NCBI GenBank assembly: GCA_037693485.1
Contig: CM075353.1
Span: forward strand, 103,312,501 to 103,376,500
Direction of reading: 5' to 3'
DNA: 64,000 nucleotides
DNA from: Kitagawia praeruptora
Lineage: Eukaryota; Streptophyta; Magnoliopsida; Apiales; Apiaceae
A program made the position numbers and the translations under genes. This document shows positions 45,801 to 58,483 of the stretch, one piece after another; within the stretch, counting starts at the first letter, position 1, and each line of letters starts with the position of its first letter. The notes beneath the pieces were generated by a model. It saw nothing but the letters and a program-made list of their open reading frames with translations, had not been told where the DNA came from and made no database searches.

Positions 45801-48800
45801 TATAACGCCTTAGAAATTTCGTATTTATAAATATTAATATCTAATATTAAATATGGAATATATGGTGTGAATTTTTTTTAGGTTAAATATATGTGACATC
45901 ATGTTTGCATGTTTATATGGTGATTTATGTGTGCCGTGTAAGTTCGTATATTTTTATTTATATTTTCAATGATTAAAATCTATTTAAATCATGCATTATT
46001 GATCTTCTGAGAATTTTATAAAATCATCGAATGTAGTAAAAATTGTGATATATTTTACACTATTATCTTTGCATATTTAATAGTCTTTAAAAATATTAGA
46101 AGAATTATTTTTAGCCTCTAGAGATTTTAAAATGATATTATGAATTATTTTGCATTTTCAGTGGATAAATATTTCAAAAACATGCTTAATTCATCTTCTA
46201 TGAATTGTATAAAATCAATGGAGTAGTTAAAAATCATGAAATCTTTTGTAATATTACATTTGCACATTTATCTAGTTTTTAAGATTTTTGAGAGAATTAT
46301 TCTCAATCTTGAAAGATTTTAAAAATGATTTTTATGAATTGTTTTGTATTTTAAAGATTTAAATCTTGTAAAATCCATATAAAATTCATTTTCGATCCTA
46401 AAATTATTTTAAAAATATGGGGGAGAAGGTAATTTCATGATCTTTATTTTAAAAATATTAAAATCATTATTTTAAGTATTTCCCAGGTTCTTAACATTAT
46501 TTATCCAAGATTTAGCTTTAAAACAAAACAAAACCAAACCAAAATTTTTGTTTTATCAAAAAACAGAAAAAAAAGAACCCACTCCCCTGTTCTAGAAAAC
46601 CCGAGACACTACCACCCCATTCCAGTCTCGGCTCTGTTTGTTGTCTTGTCTCTCTCCCTCAAAATCCTCTCATCTCTCTCTTGTAATCTCTTCCTCTCTC
46701 ACTTATTTATTCTTTCTTTTCAATAATTATGAGAGTATGTATGTGTTCTGGCTGGTGCGTGTATCTGTTTAGTGTGTGTATCTGCCGAGTGTGTGTTGAG
46801 GGGAAACATAAAAGGGGAGAGGTGGTGTAAGGAGTGGCTGCTAAGTTTTTACATGGAGGAATAAGGAGGTTTGTGAAGGTGGGAGGCTGCAGGAGGGTGT
46901 GAGGCCGAGTTTTGAGCCTCCACCTACAGTGGTTGTTTCCGGCAATTAACTTATGTGAGCCGGTGACATGGTTGATGAATATATTGTTGTTAAATTGATA
47001 TTGATTGCTTATATGAATTGTATGTCTTATTGGTTCAGACTTTTGTTTGAAATTTTGAGTAATTTGGTAAGAAATGATATAAGCTTGATTAAGGAGATTA
47101 GTACCAACTAAATTGAATATTCTTGTGATGATGTGTTGTTAATTAGTGAAAGAAGGATTGGCATGTAGTACTTTGAGTAATTTTTTAAAAACAATTCTGT
47201 TTATAAAAATTAGTAATTGGTCTGGTTTTTTTTAAAAAAATATTATGACTTGGTTATGATTGTTGGAAGGATTTCATATCATGTTCTTGAGATATAATTA
47301 ACATATGTGCTAATAAATCTTGATTGTTGAATTTTTCGATTTTATTATATATGTTTAGATTGTTGAATTTTTAGATTTTGGATAAAAAGGGATAATTGAT
47401 TCATGTTGCTTGATAAAATCTTGTGTGGTGAAAATTATAGTAAAAGATAGGGAACTTAACCTTATATGAGTTAAGTTTTATTTGAGTATTACAGAGGATT
47501 TGTATTGTTGATCTAAGTAGGGATTAAGTTGATACTTTGATTAGTAATATAAAGGTTCACTTGTCTACTAGCAGGGTATTACTTAAATCTCGACTTTGGC
47601 TTAAGATTTGATTTCTATTAACGAGTATTAGATTGATTATGAGGTATAAATGAAGCGTGTACGTATTTTAGTTGGATTATGAATAGTATAAGTATGTATG
47701 TTAATTGTTAAGCGCGTGGATTGTCAGAAGCCTATAATTAGTGTATATTAGAATGATTAATATGATGATTGTGAGTTATATTGAGATAATGTTGAAGCAA
47801 AGGATTGCTTGATTGCTTGTTTTGGTCGGTGTATTCCGACAGGTTATGTGATATTTTAAAGAAGGTGTTGTCAAATTTTTTTTTAGAATTATTTTATGAT
47901 TCTTATATTATTTTGATAAGGATTATTGGTGTGCAAATATTATATGTGTGATATAAGATATAAGTATAAGTTGATTCTACTTGGTACGTGCTTATGTGAT
48001 TTATATGATTGTACTACCCTATTCTGCTAGTATTATCAATATTTGTTATATGTGTTAAGTGTAAAGCATATTAGGATGCGTTTTGGTAGAACAGAGTTGG
48101 ACGGTTACGGTTATTAGCGTACTGAAATAGTACTTTGCTTGTATATAGGTACGAATAGGAGGCCGACTAAGAGCCAGTGCACGTTTAGATGGATTATAGA
48201 GAAAGGAAAGAATTATCGGGATTGACAAGTGATAAAGGAAAATGGATGTGTGATCGAATAAAGGCCAAGGTATAAAGAAGTGGAGACTGATGTAAAGTGA
48301 GTAAAGAATTGAGATATTGGAAATGGAAACCATGTGTATTGAGGCAAGTATACTATCCCTCACTTATCGTTCAAGTGATGTGAAAATGTTTTTGTTATTT
48401 ATATATATATATCCTCTTTCGAATCCTGTCTTGCAAGCATTTTCCCTCACTTCTTGTTCTAGTGGAATTATTGTTTAATTATGTTATTCTGATATCATCT
48501 CAATTCCTTGCCGATACCTGTTAAAGTCATTGTTTCTCTATTGTATCACCCCCAAATTGTTTTGTTGACTTTGTCGAACCTTCTAGTTATTGTTGTTTCT
48601 TCAGTTATACTATAAATTTTTATGTTGATCTCGTCGACAATTGTTCTATCGCATTTCTTCAATTATATCCCTTATTTTATTTCAAACCGCTTCCTTCTTT
48701 AAATTAATACACAAAGGTTTATACTCAAAGCATTTTATACCTATTTAATTCTCTTTCATTAATATTCAAGCCTAGCTACTTCAAATTATTTTACAAATAT

Positions 48801-50896
48801 TCTTTTCCTTTATTAATGTTTCAATACTTGATATTTTAACGGACTTCTCAATAATATACCAATTTATATGTCTTCAAAGGAATTTAAAAGATAATTTTTA
48901 ATCAGAGGAAATTCAATATTTGAACATTCGACATGACTCTTTAAGAAAAATTACTAGATATAAATTATGATTTTTCCTCAATAAATATTCTTCGAGAAAG
49001 GTTTATTTCAAAATCTTGTAAAACTAATTATTCTGAAATTATTATCGTTATGAACTACCTTAAACTAATTCGAGGTTTATATTGTCGTTGAAGCATGTGT
49101 TGCTCAATGATGATTAGAGCCGAGAATGATTTGAGATCTTCTTATTTATTCAACTCATTATTGCCAGGCCGATTTGGCAACTAAAGCCTATCAGTACTTA
49201 GTAGACGAGAGTGAGATTTTGGATAATTAAGAATTTCTTGAATATTTGTTTTAAGCTATTTAAATCTTTTGTGGTTTCAAACTATATAATGCGACTCTAT
49301 CATTTTAGTAACATTGGACAAGAATAATTTAAAACCAAATGCGATAATTCAAAGTCTTCCTGTGTAATTCAGATTTCTTCATTCCTTGACTATTTTATAA
49401 ATTGCTGTTCAATTGTGAGCATCTTATCAATTGCTTTATTCTTTAAATTATTTATGTTCCCTTGTTGATATATGATCTTGTTATGTTGAACCATCCATAT
49501 TTAGTAAATCTTATTGCCTTGTTGTTTATAAATCTTTATATCAAATGCTTCTTGGACCCTTCATCTTTTATTTGCTGCTTATTAAAATGACGTAATTATT
49601 TAAAGACGATTTAAGATTCCTTCTACTGGGCTGATCTGTTATCAGTGAGTATAAAGGACTGAAAAATGAAATGTTTTAATTATTAATAAACTTGTTTATA
49701 AATTGGATAAGCGTAGGAGGCTAGGGGTGGTTCCCCTAGTCCAGCACTTTTATTTAGCATAAGAGGCTAGGGGTGGTTCCCCTAGTCCAGCATTAAAGGC
49801 CAATGTGTTGCCTAATTGGGAACCCAATTTCAAAGGAATGGAGACTTTACGTGGCTGATCACCCGTATTGTCCGTAATCAGGAGAATAATAAAAAAATCA
49901 ACTTAAATGTTTTTAAAAGGGTTATGAAAAGTATGATTAAATGATAAAACTGTTTTAAGGAAAGGAATGTTTTGATAAGATATATATGTTTCAAAGTAAA
50001 TGGTTGTTAGTTTCGAAATTTTGGATATCAGAGTTAGTTGTTTTCTACATGATTACATTTGGAACTCAGTAAAATAATGGGATTAAGGATGGATAGAAGT
50101 TGTCCAGTTATTCCCTCCACGAGTAACATTGTACGTCGAAAGTGGAGTAAGAATGATTTGGAATTTCTTGATGTTCTTTTTCTCAAAGTTTTATCTGAGC
50201 CAGTGTGGTTGAAGAAAATAGAAAAGTTTTACTCTATGATTAAAATTAATTGATCTCTTGAGATAAAGTATTCATTGGTATTGTTCATCAATGAATTATC
50301 GTAAATTCGTTGTTTCACTATATTATTAACTTGCTGAGCGTTCTTTGGCTCACTCTTGCTTTGTTTACCTTCCCTTTCAGTTAGGGATAAGGAGTTGGAT
50401 ACCTGCGTATTATAAATCATATGAGAGCGAGAAGATAGTCTATACCGGATAAAGTTCGAAGCCAGAGCGGGTAAGCACGATTGAGATTAAGTTATAGAAT
50501 AGACGGTGTAGTGGTTTGTATTCAGAGTAGTAATAGAAGTTGTAATAATTTGTGTAATTTAGATTCTTGTTTCATACCATAACCTGGAATCGATCCTTGG
50601 TGAGGGTTCGTTGGATGTATACATGTTTTTGATTTTACTAGGATTGTAGGTCCCATATCCGTATTTCGGACTTGTGGGACGTCATCGTAGGTCCCATACC
50701 CGTACTTCGGGCATGTGGGACGTCATTTTTGACAGGAATTATTTTATTTATTATAGTTTAGATGGTTGGTTTGAATTACAGGTGGAAAGTCAAATTTACG
50801 AATACTTCATGCCGAAATTTTCCAAAATTCCCCTATATCAAAGTCTATTTTTCTATAAAAAGTATATTTTCAGTATTGGGTAGTCGGGGCGTTACA
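45801..50896 (+). repeat. 3' LTR of LARD-like element H (5096 bp)
   Basis: Near-identical to 38497-43591. By eye I count about 18 single-base differences. It shares the same TA...CA ends, which shows the TA start was already in the parent copy rather than a later mutation in one LTR. Confidence 0.93.
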
Positions 50897-50901
50897 ATTG
50901 T

Positions 50902-51997
50902 AGGGACTTAAGTAGGCTCCAAGGGCATGGTATGATACTTTATCACAATTTCTCCTTGAAAATCAATTCACTAGAGGCACATTGGACAAGACACTGTTTT
51001 ACAAGAAACATGGTGATGATATTATCCTAGTTCAGATCTATGTGGATGATATTATATTTGGCTCTACAAATGAGAAGCTGTGTGAGAAATTCTCTAAACT
51101 CATGCAGAGCAGATATGCGATGAGTATGATGGGAGAGTTGAAATTCTTTCTTGGGTTGCAAGTCAGTCAGAGGAAGGATGGTATCTTTATCAGTCAAACC
51201 AAGTACAGTACATCAAGGATTTATTGAAGAAGTTTGACTTAGAAGACTACTCACCTACAAAGACACCCATGGCCACTGCCACTAAATTGGATGAAGATGC
51301 TAAAGGTAAGAAAGTAGATATCTCAGTCTACAAAGGCATGGTTGGTTCTCTACTCTATCTCACTGCAAGTAGGCCAGACATCATATTTGCTACATGCCTG
51401 TGTGCAAGGTTTCAATCAAATCCAAAAGAGTCACATTTGATTGCTATAAAAATGATCTTTAGATATCTAAAGGGCACTCCAAACTTGGGTCTATGGTATC
51501 CTAAGGACACAGGGTTCAATCTGGTTGGTTATTTTGATGCTGATTATGCTGGATGCAGAGTGGATATGAAAAGCACCTCTGGTAGCTGCCAGTTTCTTGG
51601 ACAAAGGTTAGTCTCCTGGTATAGTAAGAAATAACAATTTGTGTCAACTTCTACAGCTGAGGCTGAATACATAGCTGCTGGAAGTTGCTGTGCTCAAGTG
51701 CTTTGGATTTGAAATCAACTTAGAGATTATGGACGTGTGTTGGAAAGAATTCCAATCATGTATGACAACACAAGTGCAATCTCTATAGTTGACAATCCTG
51801 TCAATCACTCTAGAACAAAGCACATTGACATCAGATATCATTTTATTAGAGAACATGCAACTAATGGAACCATTCAGTTGCATTATGTCTCTACAGATAA
51901 ACAACTAGCTGACATATTCACTAAGCCATTAGATGAAGCCACCTTCACAAGGTTGGTTAGTGAGATTGGAATGCTGAATTCTTCAGATTCTGGCTAA
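50902..51997 (+). pseudogene. RT C-terminus and RNase H of element D
   Basis: Resumes D pol after H, with two TAG stops within the first 15 codons (50902-50940). Then the RT active site YVDDIIFGS is intact. A frame change near 51205 joins to FDLEDYSPTKTPM. RNase H follows with DADYAGCRVDMKSTSG, a TAA at 51632-51634, TAEAEYIAAG, a TGA near 51710, YDNTSAI, and HIDIRYHFIREH. The frame ends at 51995-51997 after the family-typical EIGML tail. Confidence 0.88.
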
Positions 51998-52853
51998 GTG
52001 AATATATCACCTAGATTGTTGCAGCAGTAAACACTTACTTTATCTAAATTCTCAATATTTTTGGAGTAAGTGTTGGCTGAAATATGATTTATAAATATTT
52101 CAAATCTGTTGCATATGTGGGAAAATCATATTTTGTCAACTTGAAATTTCTATGAAATTTTGAGAAAATCACTATTTAATTTGTTAGAATATTCTTTATA
52201 GAATATGTCTGGTGAATTTATAAAGATAGTGAAAATTGAATTTTTATGAGTGAAAAGAACATTTCGATAAGTTAGACTTCTCGAATGATTCATTTCTTGC
52301 TTACGCTCGACTTCTCTAACAAGTCTATTTAAGACACTCTTGAGTTCTCGAATAGAGTCTTTAGAGAAATCGAACAGAGAAATGCCTGAGTTCTCGAATA
52401 GAGTATTTTAGTTCTCTAATGACTGAGTTCTCGAATACTATGTTTGAGTTCTCGAATCATTTGAAAAGGCTGAATTCTCGCTGAATTTTAACTGTTTTTG
52501 GATTTTTATTCAGAATTTTTAAAATCATTCATAAAAACATATTTTACCTAATTTAGAATTTATTCTAAGTTTGATAACTGCCGGCTGTGAGTTTTCAACC
52601 TGCTTGAGATATCGATTAAGCCTTTCTTGACTTCTCGAATAGTTGTTTTCTACTTCTCGAATGCTTGACTTGTCGATACAAAACATATATCTAATCGACA
52701 ATTCAAGTACTTCATACTTATACAATTCTACATCTATTCGACTCATTCCATTCGATTTCTCAAGCATCTAAACCTCCAAAACCTCTGAAAACCCTAATCT
52801 CAAAAGCTAAATTTCTTCTTCAACCTTTATTCCTTTTTCTCTTCTCTGTATCA
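51998..52853 (+). promoter_or_regulatory. Pol to env-like spacer of element D with TTCTCGAA array
   Basis: A non-coding spacer of about 850 bp. Exact TTCTCGAA occurs at 52278, 52345, 52391, 52428, 52449, 52632 and 52654, with TTCTCTAA variants at 52312 and 52412. The repeated context is GAGTTCTCGAAT(A/G). TTCnnGAA is the core of plant heat-shock elements. The 3' end is a pyrimidine-rich leader-like stretch (52800-52850) before the env-like ATG. A stress-controlled internal promoter for the env-like ORF is an inference. Confidence 0.55.
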
Positions 52854-55800
52854 ATGGCAACCGTGAAATTCAACACCAACTTTATCGCCCTAACCAGTGA
52901 TGTTGAAGTACCCAATGCCAATTTCAAATGCTTTGTGAAGTGGATGTCTGAATCTTACATCAAGAATGCTCTGTCAACTAATCCTACCCTGTATCTAGAC
53001 CTTCTAGAGCATTTCTGGAGCTCTGCTGTCTGTGAGACTAATGCACTTCAGGATGCCACTCTCACCTATACCATTTTCTGCAAAATCCAAGACAAGGACA
53101 TCACTATTACTGTTGAGGATGTGAATCAAGCACTAGGATTGGGCTCTCAAAACGAAGTATATGACCCACTAGCCATGAATGCTGAGTTGCTGGACTTCTT
53201 CGAATTCATCAGGCATTCAGATGAGATTAAGCTTGGCATCTAACCAGGAAGAATCTCAGAAAAGAGTAGAGTTATGTGTTTGCTACTCTTCTTCAAGTCT
53301 TCACTGCCAGGAAGTCTAGCTATGATCAAATCAGTGCACCTGCACAGCAGATAGGCTATGCCTTAGCCTATGGTAGAAGGATAGATGTTGGACAACTTAT
53401 TCTACAAGAGCTGTATGGGAGACTTGGTAAGAACTCAGCCAAGAGAGGTACTGACATTTTCTTCCCTCGCTTTATTCAATCTGTACTTAATTTTAAAAAT
53501 GATAAATTGATTGAATTACCTGGGATAGATAGAAATAGAATAGGCTATCCTAAATCCATGACCAAACTCATTTTTGGTAATTTGGAGACTAGGAATGATG
53601 TGGATGTAAGACTTAACATAACTCCCCATTTGGAGGGTTTATTTATGACTTACCCCCACAACATGCCAACATTTGACTCAAAATCTCAGTTAGCACAGCC
53701 CAAGCAAGTAGAACACAATGCTAACCTAGAGCCTGCTAACCAACCCTCTCAACCAAACACTCTACCAAACAGTGAGCCAACTGCATCATCCTCTCAAAAG
53801 GGTGATGTCAGTAAAAAGAAGAGAAAGGAGATAACTTCTGAACCATTGCAAATATTGACTGAAACAACACTGGCTATAGAATTAGGTTTAGAAAGTGAAG
53901 AACCTGAGTCACCCTTACTAAGGCCAAAGAAGAAAAAGAAATCAAAAACCACCTCTTCAATCACACAAATGGCTGAAGTTGTAAAATCAGGGGCACACAG
54001 TTCACTAGGTGTATCCTCTCAACAGGGTACATCTATAGAATCAAGCATCCTCCCCAATGCACCTATTTGTAAAGAGTCAGCACCTGGGAGTGATAAGGCT
54101 GGCACAACACAGTGGAGAGCACATCACACTTGAAACTCCCTCTATTTCTCAGGGGAAGTTGCCAAAATCCATTCTAAAAGACACTTCTCTTCCAGAATCT
54201 ACATCTCAAATTTCTTTGGAGCCTGTAATTCAAGAAATTAAAGAGCAAGGCATTGATCACCAAGAATTCTTTTCTCTTGGTGAGTCAATGGACTCAAGTG
54301 ACTTAGTGCATGACACTTTGCTCACCACCCAGGTACCACATTTAGATGGTGAGGGAATGCATGCTGGGGCATATCCTGATGACACCATCACAAACACAGA
54401 GGATTCACTAGTTTTTACTAGAGACTCTGTGCCTGTGTCAACTACTGTTGTAACCCATCCCACTCATGTGGAGACAACAGTAGTGAAGTTGCATCTGTAA
54501 TTGAGGAGTCTAGCTTGCCTAGCTCTAGCTCTGACTTTATGTCACGATGGCTGAAGCCTGCGCAACATGACAGTGCTTCAGGATCAGGATCTGTTCCACC
54601 ACAATTGACAGTTGAAGCACTACAAAGCTTAGTTGTGGATCAGATTCTTGAGTTTGTAAAGATAGCTCAGAACCTTGTCACCTCAAACATGCCAAATCCA
54701 GACTATGAAGCAATTTTGCTATGTCACAAAGATGATGTGGAGCTGCAAAAGGCCACGATAATAGATGATTCTGAGAGAGATGGCATTGTAGATGCCTGGC
54801 TGCAAGGGAAATATGACATTGCTCTCTCAGAAGGCCTCCAATACCTCAGAGAAGAATACATCACATCACTGGGGTCCAATGCCAAATCTCTCACTCCTAG
54901 TGATGTCTATGAAGCAATGAATGACACCTATAAAGGAATTCTCAAAGCTGTACACTATCTTGGCAAGGGTCTCAAGACAGAAGTGAATGAAGTGTGTGTA
55001 GCTACAGTCAAAGAGGTGCAGAAAGTTAAAAGGGAGTTTGATACAAAATTTCCCCAAATGGATAATGTTATCAAGGAGGTTCAACTCTACAAGTCTGAGT
55101 GCATCAAGATGGATAACTCTATGTTGTTGGTCCAGGGGTCTGTCAAGACTATGGCTGCTCAGATGGCAAAATTATCAGATCAGACAACAGATGTCAATGC
55201 CATGCTGAGGACTATGTTCAAAAATCAATATGGAGATAAGCTAGTGACTGAGGTCCCTGTGCATGAGATGACCAAATTTGAAGTGAAGAGACTGAAAGAT
55301 CAATCACTATCTGGTTTTAAAGCCACTAAGTTGTTCACAAAGGTGGAATCTCTTGAACAGGAAGTGACCTCTCTCAGAAAGTTCAATGCTCAGCTAACAG
55401 ACAAAGTTGCAACTCTCACTGAGCAGGTGAGCACTCGAGCCACCTCCACAGCTGATGTTCTTCTGCATTAACAATTGATGTTGTCTGCAATGATGAAGCA
55501 CATGGGTCTCCCTCTTCCTGAAGAAACTTTAACCCCAAAGGTCACTCCTACAGCCTCTGTGCCTGACAACAAGCCTAAGGGGCAGAAGAGGACATCAAGG
55601 AACTCAAATCCAAAGGGGGAGAAACCTCAAGCAAAAGGCATCAAAATAAATGAGGGTGGTCATCAAAGGGCTCCAAAATCTATAACCCATGTGCCAGGCA
55701 AAAGAAAATCTAAAGTTGATGAGCCTCCAACCTCTCTGCCAGTTGTCACTCTACCAACTGTGCACATCACTACTCCTGATGGCCAAAAGCAATCTATCAT

Positions 55801-56414
55801 AACCACAGTGGTTGCAGGGATCATGCCATCTGACAAACCTCTCCTCTCCAAGACTGAAAGTGCCAAGCCTGCAGAAGTGAAAGTCATTACTGAGGCCAAG
55901 CTACAAGAAGTTGCTAATTCAAATGTCTATCATGATAAAGCCTTCTTGGAGTTTCTGAAAGCCACAAGGGAACAAGCTGGTGACACTCAGTTCTATCTGA
56001 GAAAGTTGAAGGAGCAGATTGACTACCTCACTATCATACCCAAGAAAATCAACAACTTATGGTTCAAGGAGATAATGATGGTTTTCAAGTCCAAGATATG
56101 ACATCTAACCTACAAGACTCTTCAAGCCCTAAAACACTCAGAGATAGATGCATTACTTGAGCTTATTGAGAAGAGAAATGAGAACAATAAAAGTTTGTAT
56201 GATGACCTGAGGAATGGCCAACCTTCAAGGCTTCTAGAAGTAATTAAGAAGCCATGGACAATCATCTATCAGTCTGGCACCAAAATTGAAGACATTAAAC
56301 AATTGGTCATTCCCAATGATCTCATTCCCAATGATCTCACTCCTCGAAATCACAGACTTGTTATTGCTATCATTGATCAACTACAGAAGAAAGTTGGAGT
56401 GAGAAATGCTGAAG
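52854..56414 (+). pseudogene. env-like ORF of element D, broken by frameshifts and element F
   Basis: Starts at the ATG at 52854 (MATVKFNTNFIALTSD). The N-terminal domain is homologous to those of A, B and C: a FHP/NFKC-type start, a DLLEHFW motif, and NLRKE followed by a TAG where the others have Trp. A frame change near 53240, another near 54060-54130 and another near 54500 break the reading. Stops at 55469 and 56099 lie in an otherwise constant frame. The middle is Gln/Ser/Pro-rich. The region 54600-55460 is helical with a coiled-coil pattern ending LEQEVTSLRKFNAQLTDKVA. The Lys/Pro-rich part (55540-55720) is followed by a final helical domain. Element F interrupts it at 56414. Confidence 0.82.
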
Positions 56415-57150
56415 TGTTAGGAATAATTCATAAGTTGTGATGTTAAGAATAGAATTTACACATTATACTTCTTGTAATCCTGATCTTATAAAGGATTTAG
56501 CACTTTATATAGGATTTATGTATAAGACAGTTATCTGTACAGTTTAGTCAGGAATGAACAGTGTATCGAAGACTACATGTCAGGAACAAAGGGCAAATCC
56601 TGATGATGGTCTAATACTGATGATGATCAGATACTGATGCAAGATGAAATCCTGATATCAGTCTTGTTACTGATGATGTCATTATGGATGCTACAGAAAC
56701 TGGCAAGTGCTATAAAACAGGATCGTTGTTTGAAGAACAAGCAAGAAGATATTATGAAGGAAAGAGTTTTCTATTAATGGAAACTATCGACTAGAAGGCA
56801 GAACATTGTCATGTATAGATTATATCTTTCTGTTATTAGTTGATAGGTAGCATTATAAATACTCTCTCTATATCATTGTAAAAAGAGTCGAACAAGTGTG
56901 TTGTGAGTTCGTGTGCGTAGCTCTGTATATGGTTTGTATTCGAGAGTTCGAAACAAACAGAGAGAGAGATTTGTATTGTCAGCAGCTGCTAAAGGTATTG
57001 TACACCTTTGGTAGAGTTTGTATTTGATCTTATTAATACAAACAGAGTTTGATTCATTCATTTATTCTTGTTCACATAATCAAGCAAAAATCAGACACGA
57101 TTATATAACTTGTATTCAACCCCCCCTTCTACAAGTTATTCGAGTTAACA
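56415..57150 (+). repeat. 5' LTR of element F (736 bp)
   Basis: TGTTAGGAAT...GAGTTAACA, the plus-strand counterpart of the LTRs of A and C. TATA box TATAAAT at 56854-56860. ATCAG(T/G)AT-type motifs in both orientations cluster at 56590-56680. Confidence 0.95.
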
Positions 57151-57152
57151 AT

Positions 57153-57164
57153 TGGTATCAGAGC
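57153..57164 (+). other. Primer-binding site of element F
   Basis: TGGTATCAGAGC two bases after the LTR; initiator-methionine tRNA type. Confidence 0.95.
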
Positions 57165-58483
57165 AGGTTGATTTCGAATAATCATAAAGATCTGCAATCA
57201 TGTCTGGTTACAAGGATGGGAATACTAAAATTCCTATGCTCAAGAGAAACGAATATACTCTATGGGAAGTAAAGATGTTGCATCATCTGGAAGCAACAGA
57301 TCCTGATTATCTTGACAGAATCAGAGATGGACCTTTTGTTCCAACAAAGGTCGTTGGACAAGCAACTGTTGATGGTGTGGTTGTTCTAGAACATACAGCA
57401 GAGAAGCCAAAATATGAATGGTCAGATAAGGACAAGGAGAATGTTCTTAAAGATGCTAAAGTGAGAAACATATTATTCAACAGTCTTGATTCTGTTCTCA
57501 CTAACTATGTTCTCTCTTGTAAAACTGCTAAAGATATATGGGACAATCTTAAGGTTCACTGTGAAGGAACTAAGCCTGTCAGGAAGAATATGAGGACATT
57601 ACTTATACAACAGTATGAGTACTTTGAATCCAAGTCTGGTGAGTCACTTACTGATACCTTTGATAGGTTTACAAAACTCATCAATGAGATGGCCATGCAT
57701 GGTAAATATTATGACTTGGAGGATATGAATACAAAGTTCATGAAAGCTTTGCCTGATTTCTACAATGAGAAGATATCTGCAATTGAGGAAGCTAATGATC
57801 TGGATGAGATTTCATTAGAGGCAGTATATGGAAAATTGAGAGCTTATGAACTTGACAAGCAACAGAAGAAGAGCAGGAGTGAAGGAAAGATGAAGACTAT
57901 TGCACTTACTGCTCAATCTGAAGTTAAGAAGCTTCCTGAAGAACAGCATGAAGAGATTGTTGTAAAGAATTCAAGGAAGAAGAAAAGCAAAGAAAGTTCT
58001 GAGTCAGAGACTACTGATATGGACTCTGACAACAATGATTCTGAATCTGAGATGCATGAACTCTTTGCTATGTTTGCTAAAGCTTTCAAGAAAGGAAGAT
58101 TCAACAGGAGAAGATTTAGCAAAGGACCTTTTCAAAAGAAGGAGGAGAAGAAGAGTGACAAAGGCAAAAGTACAATTGTCAAGCTTGATAAGGCCAAGAT
58201 CAAGTGCTTTAACTGCAGCGAGCTTGGACACTTTGCTAGTGAGTGTAAGAAGCCTAGGAATTCAGGAAAGGGTAATGCACTTATGGTCACACAGAAGGAT
58301 TGGGCTGATTCCAGTGATTCTGAAGATGAATTGGATTATGACAACATTGCATTGATGGCAAATAGTTCAGACAAACCTGGATCTCCAAAGAAAATTTCTC
58401 CATCCTCTGTTAAGGTATCACTTCACTCTCTTGATTCATTTGATAGCTTAAATTCTGATGAAATTAGATCTATCCATGCTGAG

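Larger units (their letters stand above)
38497..50896 (+). mobile_element. LARD-like LTR element H (12.4 kb) with 5.1-kb LTRs
   Basis: Two near-identical direct repeats of 5095 and 5096 bp flank a 2.2-kb non-coding interior. The perfect target duplication ATTGT (38492-38496 and 50897-50901) interrupts the RT gene of D. LTR ends are TATAACGCC and GGCGTTACA. PBS and PPT are present, but gag and pol are not. The 3' region (GAGGACAGAAT, then G-rich PPT and AACGCC LTR start) resembles Ty3/gypsy chromoviruses of the Tekay/Del type, so it probably derives from one; that is an inference. About 18 LTR differences counted by eye indicate a recent insertion. Orientation follows PBS and PPT. Confidence 0.93.
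13434..56414 (+). mobile_element. Copia element D (old host of the nest), in three visible pieces
   Basis: A plus-strand Sirevirus-like copia element whose visible pieces are 13434-15057 (gag end, protease, start of integrase), 37052-38496 (integrase to RT) and 50897-56414 (RT, RNase H, env-like). The pieces join exactly when A (TSD GTATA) and H (TSD ATTGT) are removed. Its left part is interrupted by CACTA element E and its right part by copia F, so neither LTR is in the window. Many stops and frameshifts mark it as the oldest element here. It is a different family from A/C/F and B. Confidence 0.9.

Noticed and set aside
40750..48363. Repeated ORFs in the H LTRs (40750-41058 and 48055-48363; 42754-42948 and 50059-50253; 43369-43578 and 50674-50883) as conserved genes
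   Set aside because: They are alike only because the LTRs are copies of one another. They are short, have no domain, and occur in AT-rich non-coding sequence.
38497..50896. A 7.3-kb tandem duplication of host DNA
   Set aside because: The two 5.1-kb copies have LTR-like ends, a PBS after the first, a PPT before the second and a 5-bp target duplication. A single LTR element explains everything.
52525..52767. 80-codon minus-strand ORF of element D as the D version of the opposite-strand small gene
   Set aside because: It overlaps the TTCTCGAA region, lies right against the env-like start, shows no similarity to the other small ORFs and has no divergent spacer.
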